This document shows positions 23,640-35,400 of a stretch of 64,000 nucleotides of DNA, in pieces. The DNA comes from Diadema setosum (taxonomy: Eukaryota; Echinodermata; Echinoidea; Diadematoida; Diadematidae): the NCBI GenBank assembly GCA_033980235.1, contig CM067072.1, forward strand, positions 18,975,047 to 19,039,046, in the 5' to 3' direction. Within the stretch, counting starts at the first letter, position 1. Every line of letters starts with the position of its first letter. The translations under genes and the position numbers were made by a program. Below the pieces are notes generated by a model. The model was not told where the DNA came from and ran no database searches. It worked only from the letters and a program-made list of their open reading frames with translations.

Positions 23640-24930
23640 CAGATTAAGAATTACTGTCTATTCAACTGTAATTGGGTGAGAACTTTTTGCATTTTGAAGT
23701 TGCAAATGGAACAGTTTGATGCATGTTTTTGCGAGTTTTTTTTTACTTGAAACAATCCCACTTGTGGTAGCAGTATATTTTGATGTAGATTATTATTGAA
23801 CAATTTGCCTATAAAATGGTATCATTTAAATAAACTTCTTGTATTAATTCTTACAATGAATATCGTGAACGCTGTCTTTTCAGCAATCAAACAGAAAAGG
23901 CATGCACACGAGGGTGTAGATAAGGAGCATTTCTCCTCCCACACAAAGGTGATTTTGCATTTTCAGACCTGAAATTCAGCGATCTGGTGCAAACTCTTGG
24001 TGCAATACCTAGAATTTTTTCCAGTGCCAAATGATAATGGAAATAGATAGGGCTTTTTCAGGGAATTGTTAAAATCACAGAATTTAGCTCTCATTGTGCA
24101 TCATCTGTGTATCTGCAAAGTCTGGTAAGGTAGAGCTTAGGAGAGCGTGTGGGAGGGGGATTCCCCCTCCCACTCGACGGAGTTTTTGTGATTTTAGAAT
24201 TGCCAAATAAAGCGATCTGGAGCACATTTTTTTTTCCCCCCGAAGTGTACTGAGTCTATGGTGAGTACGGTAAGGGTGGCAAAATACCTCTCCTATATTC
24301 AAGGGAGCTTTTTTCAGTTTTAGAACTGAAATTCAACAACCTGGTGCACACTTTTGTTGGAATATCTGGAAATTTGTCAATCAGAAGAGAAGTGTACCAG
24401 GTAGCAAGTCTGTGGATGGAAATTCTGTTTAATTTTCTGATTTTAGTTATGAACGTTTTGGTGCACACATTTTGTGGCATATTTAGAAAAATGTTTATGT
24501 TCAAAGTGTAGCCACAGTCTACTTGTATGCATGGGGGGGGGGGGGCAGGGCAAGCGAGCAGGGAGAAGGCATGGGTGAGTGTTATCACCACCCTTCCCGT
24601 ATGATGGAGCTTTTGCCTTTTTAAAGTTGAAATTGAGATATCTCGTATATGCATATTATTTGATGGAATATTTGGGAAATTATATTTAAAAAAAAATCAA
24701 CTTATCTGGGGGAACTGAGGGGGAAAGGGTTGATTAAAAGGGAATATTCCCCTTGTACATTAGGGAACTATGAGTTTTTGGAATATAAGTGATAAGTTTT
24801 GTGCACTCAGAATTATTCAGAATTTTTTGTAAATCTAAAAAGCAAACAATGGCTAGGGAAAGGGTCACAGAGGGAGAGGGTTTGGGAGGGGTCAAAGATA
24901 AGCAACCCTGCTGTTAGTACCACATAACCT
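23640..24930 (-). repeat. Inverted partial copy of the hAT-associated array
   Basis: Reverse-complement match to 18800-20000 in mirrored order. The GTTGCAAATGGAACAG/GATGCATGTTTTTGCG stretch at 23698-23750 corresponds to 19965-20005. The CATGGGGGGGG block at 24530 corresponds to 19177, and GGGAAAGGG at 24855 to 18860. No terminal GGCGTAGCC or 8-bp duplication was found, so it is truncated at both sides. It lies about 300 bp after the EGF exon. Confidence 0.8.
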
Positions 24931-25088
24931 GGTACAACCTGCCCACTGCCTTGTTGTTATCTTTGGGAGAAGAAAAGGCTAAGGAGTAGAGGGCTCAATA
25001 TTTATAGTGGTGGCTTGGGGCCACTAAAAATTGTTGTTGGGCCACCAAATTTCCAAAAAAGCTATGTTTTTGTGGCCTGATCAGGCAC

Positions 25089-25092
<4 letters not shown>

Positions 25093-25124
<32 letters not shown>

Positions 25125-26155
25125 ATTGCGATCGCCCTTCGTCCGGCGTCCGGCGTGCGTCGTCCGTCGTCCGTCGTCCGTCGTCCGTCGTCCGTCGTGC
25201 GTAAACTTTTTACATTTTCATCTTCTTCTTGAAAACCCCAAGACCGATTTCCATCAAACTTGGCAGGTAGCATCCCTAGGGGGTTAGGAACTCAATTTGC
25301 TAAAATGGGCACCATGCCCCACCCAGGGGGCCCCCAGGGGGGCCCAAACCCCCCAAAATTAAGGAATCTGTAAAAATCTTCTTCTCTAGAACCAGAAGTG
25401 ATAGAGCTAAGTTAATACTATGAGTTAGTACATTGATGACTGTAGTTTCAAGTTTGTTCATGGCGGAATCCGGGGTGCCCCCCTTGGGACCCAGGGGAGG
25501 GGGGTGGGGAGCGGTCCTAATGGGGCCTAAATTGTACGTTTTCATCTTCTTCTTGAGAATTCCATGACCCATTTTCACCAAACTTGGCAGGTAGCATCCC
25601 TAGGGGGTTAGGATCTCAATTTATTAAAATGGGCACCATGCCCCACCCAGGGGGCCCCCAGGGGGCCCCAAACCCCCCAAATGAAGAAATCTTTAAAAAT
25701 CTTCTCTAGAATCAGAAGTTATAGAGCTAAGATAATACTATGAGTGAGTACATTAATGACTGTAGTTTCAAGTTTGTTCATAGCAGATCCAGGGGGTGCC
25801 CCTCTTGGGGGGGGGGGGTGGGGTGGGGGCCTAAATTGTACTTTTTCATCTTCTTCTTGAGAATTCCATGACCCATTTTCACCAAACTTGGCAGGTAACA
25901 TCCCTAGGGGGTCAGGATCTCAATTTATCAAAATGGGCACCATACCCCACCCAGAGGGCCCCAGGGGGCCCCAATCTCCCCAAATTAAGGAATCTTAAAA
26001 AATTCGGGCCCTTTTTTTTTGTTGTGCATCTTCATCTTCTACTTGAGAATGCCTGGTCAAATTTTAGTAGAGCTGTGAATAATTTAGATCAGTGACTGCG
26101 TGAAAGGTGAACTTGCAATACTCAGGTGAGCGCTAGACCCGCGGGTCTCTTGTTA
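25093..26155. repeat. Hairpin-headed composite repeat (type 1)
   Basis: Starts with TAGCTCACCTGAGC and a hairpin (CTCACCTGAGCC, GAA loop, GGCTCAAGTGAG), followed by a (CGTCCGT)n block at 25140-25200. Then come three tandem units of about 300-330 bp, each containing ACTTGGCAGGTA(G/A)CATCCCTAGG (about 25258, 25585, 25888) and G/C-rich GGGGCCCC stretches, plus a partial unit. It ends with CTCAGGTGAGCG and the palindrome AGACCCGCGGGTCT (26135). The outer AGCTCACCTGAG and CTCAGGTGAGCG are inverted. No coding capacity is evident. Confidence 0.8.
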
Positions 26156-27125
26156 TATTCTACTTGTTATGACTGTTATGTTTCTGTGTATTTCGGGACT
26201 ACCAAAATTTTAGACTTTTTTTAGTGGCCCACCAGAGAAAATTGTTACGTAGGGTCGAACCCTGATATAATTATGTGTGTGTGTGTATGTGTATGTAATA
26301 ATATTGTGAAACCAAAGAGATAATTGAATATAACTATAACTTGTATGTATGTTAGTGTAATTTTGGACAGATGAAGGCATCTTTGTAACCATCTATTCAA
26401 ACCCTCACTTTGACATCTGTAAAGCAACATGCAAGCAAACAATTGTAGCATACACCAGTTGACATTTTCGTGGACATTTGAGGACCCTTCCCCCTTCAGT
26501 TTCGCAAGTAATGAAAATTTGTATAACATAAACCCCTCAAAAAAAAGTTTGGAAATCTGAGTTTGATCAATCATTTGTCATTTTTCCTCAGAAATAATTT
26601 ATTTGTGCTTAGTACCACACACAGATTGTTTAATTCTCTTTAAAATGATACTATACTTGTTATGATTATTGTATCCATGGAGGTGCAGTGCTTACAAATA
26701 TGGGGTAAAGTCACAATTTGAAAGCTGCAAAATGGCCCAATTTTTGACGTCCCTAATGGAGTTTTCACAGTATGAGTGAGTTCGAAATTGTTTCTTTGGT
26801 GTTCATTTACTGTAACATCATCATTTTTATGGAGTGAAACATGTTTGCATTCAACCAAACAGATAAACAAACACACACACACACACAAACACAAACGATC
26901 ATGACTCAAACCATTTTATCTCACAGAACCTCGCCACATTAACCACAAGAAAGACATAAAGGAATGAAATGGCATAGTCTTGATTTTATAGGAGTTTCAT
27001 CTTTATTTTGTCTTCATTTCTTGTTATTTTGTCTTTACTTTAATGTCAATTTGTCTTTATATGGTCAATGAACATGATCAGGGCTCAGTATCTGGTGACG
27101 AACCAAGTGCTTGCACCACCGCCTG
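26156..27125. other. Non-coding intron sequence
   Basis: Contains GT/TATG repeats at about 26274-26300 and an AC microsatellite at about 26870-26890. No coding segment was recognised; minus-strand frames here are not supported by any motif. Confidence 0.5.
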
Positions 27126-27430
27126 TTACCATGTCCTCATGCTGTTGATTAGCTTCGTGATTCGCTGCTGAGGAATGGCGTTCCACTCGTCAACCAGTAT
27201 CTGACGGAGTCCTGTCAATGTCATTGCATTCATGACCCTCTTCCCCACAGCTCGGCCAAGTTAATCCCAAAGATGTTCTATGAGGTTGAGGTCAGGGTGC
27301 GTGCAGGCCAGTCCATTCTAGTGATGCCCTCTCTCTCAAGAAAGTTGCGCCCAAATCTTGCTCTATGTGGTCTTGTGTTGTCATCTTTTAGAAGCATCTC
27401 AGCTTCAATCTGCCCTATGGCGCGAGCTTT
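27126..27430 (-). pseudogene. Tc1-like transposase C-terminal remnant
   Basis: On the minus strand, LLKDDNTRPHRARFGRNFLE and MDWPAR match the Tc1-family region around the second catalytic aspartate. After a frame change near 27290, PDLNLIEHLWD (the DDE glutamate region) is followed by an in-frame stop. The same frame then continues through a KLINSMRTW-type C-terminus to a TAA at 27126-27128. The N-terminal DNA-binding half and the first catalytic aspartate are missing. With one frameshift and one nonsense codon it is non-functional. No flanking terminal repeats were recognised. Confidence 0.88.
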
Positions 27431-27578
27431 TTGAACACATGGAATAGTGCTTACAAACTGGAGAAATTTACAACTGACCTCAGATTTCCAAACTATTTTT
27501 GAGGAGTTTATATTTCTGCCTGTTTCTTGCCACTTTTTGTTATTTTGGGGTTTCAATTGACAGCTTAGGCTATTTTAA

Positions 27579-28228
27579 AGGGGAAATCCAGTCAAAAAAT
27601 ATGTTAGTCTGATAAAAAAAGAGTAAAATCTTACAAGTTTAACAGTAAAAATTTGACTGAAATCAGATGTAAAATCTTACAAGTTTAACAGTAAAAATTT
27701 GACTGAAATCAGATGAAAAATAAGGAAGTTGTGAAACTTTCAAGTTTTGCTAATTTCTGCAAAACAGTTCTTGTAAAGTGGATAAGAATTTTAGTGAGCT
27801 GAACATGTCATACCCTCACAATTTTCCAATGATCGTGTACAAAAAAATGACGAAAATTCAATGTTTTTTGTCATTGAAGGCTGAAACATGATGTTATTCC
27901 TGGTTGAATAAAGTTCTTCACAGTAGTGATCAGTTAGATATATCAGAATTTGAGCCTCTGGCATAATTGCATTCGATTGAAAAACTGGAATTTTGAAAAT
28001 TTTATATACAAACTATGTAATATGGCAAGTTGTGAGGGGATGACATGCTCACTTTGTCATTTTCATATTCATATTGACCATTCAAGAACTGTTTCCTCAA
28101 AAATGAGCGGAACTCCTAAATGTCATAACTTCCTTATTTTTCACCTGATTTCGATCAAAATTTTACTGTTGAACTCATATTTTACTCTTTCTTATCAGAC
28201 TAACAAATATTTTGACTGGACTTCCCCT
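27579..28228. mobile_element. TTAA-flanked MITE with long inverted repeats (650 bp)
   Basis: TTAA occurs at 27575-27578 and 28229-28232. Inverted ends of about 50 bp start AGGGGAAATCCAGTC and continue through GTTAGTCTGATAA. A 54-bp internal stretch at 27620-27715 is tandemly duplicated (AAAATCTTACAAGTTTAACAG). TTAA duplication points to piggyBac- or Kolobok-type mobilisation. No coding. Confidence 0.87.
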
Positions 28229-28232
28229 TTAA

Positions 28233-29090
28233 TGGAAAATGGCATAAAGGTGTGGTATGGAGTAGTATGGAATATTCAAATGGAAATGAATTGTGTTCAG
28301 TTTTGTGTTTTTTTTTTTTGAGGAATTCGGATAAAATCTTTTTCAGTTTTTGCCTATATTTCTTTTATAAGGAAGATGTGTAACAAGAACTTGAAGTATT
28401 CATCATTTCAAATGACTTTTATATTATAGGTTTTCCCACCCAATTTCATTAGATTTGCATTCAAGTTAATGACAAGGCATCCAAATACAAGCAATTTTGG
28501 TCCCCGCTGTACTCTCACGGTTCATTTTAATTCTTTGAGTATTCAATTTCATTTCATGTCATTCCTATCAGATTTTATTTAATTCAATTTAGAAATTCAT
28601 TCAATTTAACTGCTCAAAGTTGGCATTCAGTTTCGCGCCAGCTGGATAAACGTTCAAATTCGCGCCAAATACAAGTTTCAATTTCATTATAGGAACACAA
28701 CTTTGCACTTATAATGTTCAAACTCAATCAACATACACAACTTCTACGGGCCTTTTTTTCACTATTATATTGGATGATACGATTTCACTTTCATTTCAAA
28801 GTCTTGTATTTTATGTATTTCTTTCATATCGACCTTTCTTTCATTTCCAATTCATCCCTAACAGTATAGATGTAACATGTAGGAAATAGTCATATCCTAG
28901 AATATCTTAGGGGTCCTATAGGTCCAAATCCATATTGATCCATTTTGATTCCATTCCTTATGGTTCCCTGTGTCCCCGTGTCCATATCATAAGTTGCCGC
29001 AATTGGATCAGCTGTAGATAGACCTATTTCACCTAAGGATTATATCGCTGGTTTTGCTGGTTGTCAAGGCAATGCTTCATCCACTAGTTT
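28233..29090. other. Non-coding intron sequence
   Basis: AT-rich sequence with repeated TTTCATTTC/AATTCAATTT phrases at 28540-28860 but no clean period. No gene was recognised. Confidence 0.45.
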
Positions 29091-29265
29091 AGGTGATACG
29101 CTATCAGCGTATCACCTATTGTGATTGTCAAAATCTCTCTTTATTTTTTTTTTATTCTTCTTTCTTTCTGGACAATTTTGTGTCATCAATATCTCAAGAA
29201 TGACATTACGGAATAACATGACATTTTCAGTCAACATGTCTCATGACAAAATCTAGCCACAATAA

Positions 29266-30405
29266 CAGGCGCGGTGGAGCACCCCAATTTGCATCTCATT
29301 ATCGCCCCGTTCTATTTGAATTTCCAACGGGCATCCACGGCTGCCCGAAACTGTGTGCATGAAAAAGTCAAATCTTTACCTTCTCCTTGTGCCGCTATGC
29401 GTGCTGCTAGTAAACTCAAACTTCCCACACTATCTAAGTTTTTAAAAACCTTCCTTTTGATGAAAAAATTATGAAATTTGCTGCACTAGAACTTGAGATA
29501 TTAAAACGTTTTGAAAATCACCTCTCGCAAAACATGCTCTCTGTTTTTTTCCGACTGGACTATGGCCGGGCTCCAATGTGTCCGAAATTGGCAACATAAG
29601 TTTGTCAGGCCTCAATCCATATATGGTGAAAGTTTTCGCTTGGTTCCACCTGTACTTTTTGAGAAATCAACTTGTTTCTACAGGGTTTGGAATAAAAAAT
29701 TGTAGTCAGCGGAACAATCGAAAATGACGTCATTTCTTTTCCCGTAATATTGGGCATGCGTGGTACGTGAGATTCAGGATTTCGTGCTTATTGTTGGTTT
29801 GCATGTGACACAGTCAATTTTGCTGAGTGTCGCACGGCGGTGACTGCTGAGCTGCTGCCGCGCACGCTGCATGCAGCAAAGCGTTGTGTGTGCTGTGACA
29901 TGCAACACTACAGTCATGCGATTATATATACATGGGACCGACCTGTACGCTTTGCGTTCGTGTCATTTTTGACATCACCTTCTGTTTTTTTTTCCGACAC
30001 AACCATGGCCGGGAATATTACGGTATGACATTTAAAATGCAAGCAGATAAATAGATTTTGGTGTACTTTGTTCGAATGGCGCTGTGGTTCCGCAATCACA
30101 CTTCGTGAATTTTAGGATGATTTTCGAGGCATATTTTTGGTAATTTTGCTCGCCAGGTTTTCGCTAAAATTTCACATTTTATCATTGTCAAATCCTTTAA
30201 TATGTTATATGTGCATATTCGGACATGTTTTCAAATTCAAACTAACTCAATTCTAATCCGAAAATAGGTTTCCTTAAATTGTTATTAGCTTGAGAAGTTG
30301 TTTACTTTTTCTCAACTACGCGAGTACATGTTGTTTACTTTATGCAAATGAGGCTCGGCTGCCGATGGATTTCTGCGAGATAATTGGGGTGCTCCACCGC
30401 GCCTG
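29266..30405. mobile_element. Transposon with 24-bp perfect TIRs, ATAA duplication
   Basis: CAGGCGCGGTGGAGCACCCC plus AATT at the left end is perfectly complementary to the right end (30382-30405). A 4-bp ATAA flanks both sides (29262-29265 and 30406-30409). 1140 bp, no coding. The interior has two copies of a TTTTTTTCCGAC-N-ATGGCCGGG block (about 29540 and 29990). The superfamily is undetermined. Confidence 0.85.
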
Positions 30406-30409
30406 ATAA

Positions 30410-31187
30410 GGTTTTCATGCCAGTAACATATCTATGACGTCATCTAGGCGCCATTTTGTGATTTTCGGACCATGTTACATGATCGATCATAACTTCATAA
30501 CTAAAGGTTATTTCTGTATCATTTTTGGTGGACATAAAGTTCATGTCGCGTTCTATCTTACTTTTCAGTGCTAATTACCTAGGACATCATTACACGCGCG
30601 TACGCGCGCGTCAAACTTTTAAAAGGGTCAAAACAACTTTCCAATGGGAAATCTCGAAGTTTCAGACAATTTTAAGCGTTTCGCGCGTTCGCGTCTGTCT
30701 GCGTATTTTTCGCGCTATCAACATGAAAACGCACATTTTTTGACAGATTTGGATTCCTGATACATTAAGTAACAATTTCCGTTGATTTCCAATTAATTTT
30801 GACCTATAACAAAGGAATGCACTGGCGTCAAAGTTGAAATTTCGTGTCCGCCTCTATGTGCAAATATAGCGAAAAACATGTCTTTGTTTATTTCGCCATA
30901 GCTCTTAAGAACGTCCGGTGACCATATGTTTTTATAGCATATTACAAAAGCATATGAATTGGAAATAACGTTTCAAGTATCAATATTTCCCTTTATACAT
31001 TATGACGTCATCATATCGTCGTCTGAAATCAAAAAAGTGGAATTATTTTTTTTTGAGGTACTGTTTCTGACATTCATTTGCTCATATCTCTGTTGTTTAA
31101 GCTTAGTATTATCCCAAATTCAGATATGTTGTACTTTGAACATTTGCCTTTCAAGTCCATGTCATGGTTTTGAAATGTGATGATGTC
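30410..31187. other. Helentron interior, non-coding
   Basis: Contains GACGTCAT motifs (30434, 31003), a YY1-like GGCGCCATTTTGTG at about 30448, and CGCGCGTACGCGCGCG at 30594-30610. No reading frame with a recognisable domain. Confidence 0.5.
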
Positions 31188-31584
31188 ATCATACTTTAAA
31201 TTGTGATTAAAGTAAAGACACAAAATCGGGCAAGTTTACGTGTTATGTCTATGGGAGGTGATTTTTTTTTAGACCATGCATTGACTTGACAACGTTTAAT
31301 TGTGCTCCATTTCCTCTGAAACTTAAGTATGTTGTATTGTAGCTCAGACAATAAGCTGCAGTCATCATGCATTTTATATTTTCAAATCTCCTCATCAGGT
31401 CGACAATTTTGTAGTTAAAAACTGAAAATGAGAATGCAATTTATACGGAAATATTTCCGATTGTTCTTTGCAACTGTATATTAGTCGAATCCACGCGGCC
31501 ACTTGTGGGAAGTTGAATAGCGCCATCTCAGGCAACACTGTCACAATAGTATTATTATACATTTAAGTTTCGCATACAATCTCC

Positions 31585-31680
31585 TGGACAGCCGTGTGGC
31601 GTAATCGCTTAGCGCGCTGGGTGTTCATAACGCCGTAACGGAAGGCGAGAAGTTCGACTCCCGCAGGACTTTTCTCTTAC
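31585..31680 (+). ncRNA. tRNA-like sequence, copy 1 (CAT loop, pseudo)
   Basis: Has an A-box-like GTGGCGTAATCGCTTAGCGCG, an anticodon-arm-like GGTGTTCATAACGCC with loop TTCATAA (CAT, Met-like), a B-box-like AGTTCGACTCC, and a downstream T run. The T stem and acceptor stem pair poorly and the variable region is long. This is a tRNA-derived or tRNA-like pseudo-sequence, perhaps SINE-type, not a working tRNA. Confidence 0.4.
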
Positions 31681-32008
31681 TTTCTTTTTCTTTTTTTTTT
31701 CGGCAGTTCAGCTTTACTCCGATGTCATTTATCGTATTATTTTATCAAGTATACGTAACCCGTGAACACGGCTGCTCTATTTCCCTTGTTTTATATTGGA
31801 GTTTGGAGATTGGGTTTGCTTCATTAATTTTGTCACACTTTATGTTGTAAATTGCCCCTTGTTACAGTGTCCCGCTTGCCACCATTCGTTTACTCTTTCC
31901 TTTTCTCTTCATTGGTTCTTTTTATATTGTAACAGGATAGTCCGTAGGAACATGTATGTTTAGATAACTGGCAGGAATGGGAGCTGAATTGATTAACTCT
32001 AGTCCAGG

Positions 32009-33328
32009 GGCGGCCGCACAGAAACGTTGTTAGCGCTAACAGCGCACTAACAGCACTGATAGCGCGGATTTGGCCGCACAGAAGCGTGCTGGTAGTCAAA
32101 TTCACTAACAGCGTTGTTAGCCTAACAGCGCGAGGCCGCACAGAAGCTAACAACAGTGGTGCTGTTTTATCAACTCACTAACAGTGCCAGGGGCACTGAT
32201 AGTGGCAATGTTAGTGCTTCTTGCGTGCGCGCTGAGTGCATGCGCTGTTGTTGTCTCCCAAGTAAACCTACTTCGCCCGAAATTGACCCGAGAACTACAA
32301 ATAATTGAGAATGTTGCGGGTTGCGGGAGACGTAGATTTTGCTTGACTTCCAAAGTTTCTTTCATGACATTTAGTTTCTCGGTTTCGATACGGATCATTT
32401 CTTAGCAATTGTTTGGTTAGAAAGTGTGACATTTCACAGAGTGACAGTGTACGGCGCAGTGCGCGTTGTTCGAATTGCTTTGCTATGTTATTATGTTTAA
32501 AAAGTGTTGTATTTCAGAGTGAAGGGTACAAAACTACGGACAATTTCAGAATTGATTGTGACATAATGTTTGTAAATAATCTATGTCAGCATAGAAATGA
32601 CGTTATTTTACAAATCAACATTTCATGCAGTGTCAAACATGCCAACTTTCTGACATGGTTAAAAATATCTAAAATCACATTAAGCTCTTTCAAACAATCT
32701 CTAGCTGGTATTTTTTATTTTTTTTATCGAAAAGATAATATCAGTTAGGCCCAGTCCGCCTTTTTATAGTCTTATATAGGAACTTCTGTGAAGCACTGTA
32801 GATATAGGGACATCATTTGGAAATGTAATAAAACTTAGGGTCCTACCTATTATTTGTTCTGGGGGTATGACTGAGAGTATTTCTTTTTCATCATCATTCA
32901 AGGAATCGAGGACATCAGGATCATCGACTGCTGTATTTTCCCCTCCTCCCGTTTCCCCCCGTTCTTTTCTCTGCACTCATTGGCTCTGCATCTGGGCGAC
33001 TTTTTCCTTGACACATCTTTTTAGTGATGATTGCCACTTGTCGAGGCGTCTCGTACAGAGTGCGCGAACGCTTGCTTTAATAGTGCGCGAACCTTTGTTA
33101 CAAGTGCGCGTACTCTTGCTACAAGTGCGCGATAACATGTTTACCACTGTGACTCAGCGTAGATTTTGCCTTACTCTAAGGCTAAATTGACTAACAGCGC
33201 CGTAACAGCGCACGTGTCTAACAGCGCTTTCTGTGCGATCATGGTGCTCATGATGCTAGTGGCTGATTTGTTAGTGACTTGATAGCGCTAACAAACCTCC
33301 CACTAACAGTGTTTCTGTGCGGCCGGTA
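32009..33328. mobile_element. Inverted-repeat transposon with iterated terminal motif
   Basis: The ends CGGCCGCACAGAAAC (32011) and GTTTCTGTGCGGCCG (33325) are inverted. CAGG flanks both sides (32005-32008 and 33329-33332). Paralogous uninterrupted copies at about 35690 and 36705 (AACTCTAG-CCAG-TG-AT) show the empty site. The terminal motif GGCCGCACAGAA is iterated at 32012, 32073 and 32132, with an inverted TTTCTGTGCG copy near 33228. GCTAACAGCGC motifs fill the arms. A GTGCGCGAACG series (33057-33135) is shared with the 12181-12862 element. No transposase. Confidence 0.85.
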
Positions 33329-33522
33329 CAGGTGTATGGCGTCTCGGTCATCTCTTTGAAATTCCAGGTTGTTATTGTTTGACCCAAGAACGGAATTGTA
33401 GACAGGTTTTATGTTGCTATAGAGGTATCTTGTGCCACATGAATAGAAAGCATCACTGTTTAGTAGTAGTAATCAACTTTTTCATGTTGTTAATGATATA
33501 AAGATATGAATTTCATATCCAA

Positions 33523-33620
33523 TCTTCGGGACAACCGTGTGGCTTTATAGTCGCTTAGCGCACTGCATGGTCATTATGCACTACCTTAGGACGAGATGTT
33601 CGGGACCCGCAGGACGCTAT
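33523..33620 (+). ncRNA. tRNA-like sequence, copy 2 (degenerate)
   Basis: Diverged copy of the 31585 sequence: GACAACCGTGTGGCTTTATAG, then TGCATGGTCATTATGCA (5-bp stem, 7-nt loop), then GATGTTCGGGACCCGC and a T run. The promoter boxes are more degraded than in copy 1. Confidence 0.35.
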
Positions 33621-35299
33621 TATTTTTTTTCCTCTCTCTTTCTTTGTTTTTCTTTTGGCAGTTAAGCTTCATTCCGATGTCATTACCCCACGACTGTTTA
33701 GTAGTAGTAATGAACATTTTCATGTCCCTCCATTTCAATTATAGTGTGTTCAAAGGGGTTGTGTGTCTATCTGCCAAAGAAAAGGAAAACCTTATTTTTG
33801 TCATGGCTATTTCTCTATACGTAACCTTATATAGGTGATGAGTGTTGTTGGTATCTGAGCAGTGAATAACACAGCATCAGGCTAAAATCCCCCTTTAGTT
33901 ATACGCGCTAAGCGTTCAATTTGATATATCTTTATTTATGTAGTCAATCACTGCTAATGTAGTTACAGAATTATGTTATGACACCTTTCACTGAAAGTTT
34001 GTAAAGCAAAGTTTATGGACAAGGCAAGCAATTGTACATGAATAATACCAATGATTTCAGAGGGAAATTATGGTATACCTAAATGTAAGGGTATCATTGC
34101 TTTGGAATTGCTGAGACAATAATATCTTGGCACGAGGGCTTCCACTTCTAATAACTGATCCCTTTGAAGATGTGTCGGTCACGGGTGATCGTCATGATTC
34201 ATCTTTCACGTAGAAGCTTCGGTTCCACACTCTTAGTTCGAGAAGACTTACCATCATACTTCAAATTGTGATTAAAGGTAAAGACTCAAAATCAGACAAG
34301 TTGACGTGTTATGTCTATGGGAGGTGATTATTGACTTGACAACGTTTAAACACCTTTATCTCAGCTGATTTTGCTCCATTTCCTCTGAAACTTAAGTATG
34401 TGGTAGCTCAGACAATAAGCTGCAGTAATCATGCATTTTATTTTTTCAAATCTCCTCATCAGGTTGATAATTTTGCAGCTAAAAACTGAAAATGAGAATG
34501 GAATGTGGACCAAACGATTCCTGAATCATCTTTCACATATAAGCTTACGTTCCTCATATTTTCTCGTCAAGACATACATGGCCGAGAGGATAAAGGCGAC
34601 GTCACAAGAGACGTGAGGTTGCACACGTACTGGTTCGAACCCCATAAGAGCACGAAACAAAATACTTATATCTTTTGCTTTTTTTCTTTTATGGAGTATT
34701 CACCTTCGTCCATTTAGAAATCACGTTTTCATGTAAACGTACACACACACACACACACACACACAATATCCCTTTGTTTTGTGTTGGAGACCACATTGCT
34801 TTGACTGGCAACTTGGACTTGAAATTACAAATGTTAAAGTGAAGATGACTCTTAAAAGACCGCATGGCCATGTTTGATTTTTTTTTTTTTTACAATATAA
34901 AGACCTATTGGTAAATATTCATTCACATATCCTTTCCAATCAACTTACTTGGACACGCCGACACCACACGAAATTTTCATTGGTTGCAAGACAGAAACAA
35001 TTTCATCTGAATTATGTAGGACTGTATAAAGAATTGGACTTCAAGAATATTTCTCAATATTACTTCATGTCGCTACTTAACATTATTTTCGTTGTTGATC
35101 ACTGAAAATGAGAATGGAATCTGGTCGAAACGATTCCCGATTTATCTTTGCAACTGTATATTGATCGAATCCACGCGGCCACTCGTGGGAAGTTGAATAG
35201 CGCTATCAGTCACTTGACGTATATCGCCAAAAAACTGAATATTAATGTAAATTTGTGTTGTGTATAGCATACATAGATAGATTTAAGTTTCGCACAAGA

Positions 35300-35400
35300 T
35301 CTTTGGATCTTCCGTGTGGCAGAATCGCTTAGCACGCTGCGTGTTTATAATGCCCGACCGGAAGGAGAGAAGTTAATCGAGTCCCGCAGGACTTTTTCCT
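35300..35400 (+). ncRNA. tRNA-like sequence, copy 3 (degenerate)
   Basis: Third copy, with GTGTGGCAGAATCGCTTAGC, GTGTTTATAATGCC in place of the CAT loop, then AATCGAGTCCCGCAGGAC and a T run. The anticodon position has changed and an extra TTAA interrupts the B-box region, consistent with a pseudo-copy. Confidence 0.35.

Noticed and set aside
31477..31495. GTCGAATCC as a B box of an extra tRNA gene
   Set aside because: No A box or cloverleaf at a suitable distance upstream.
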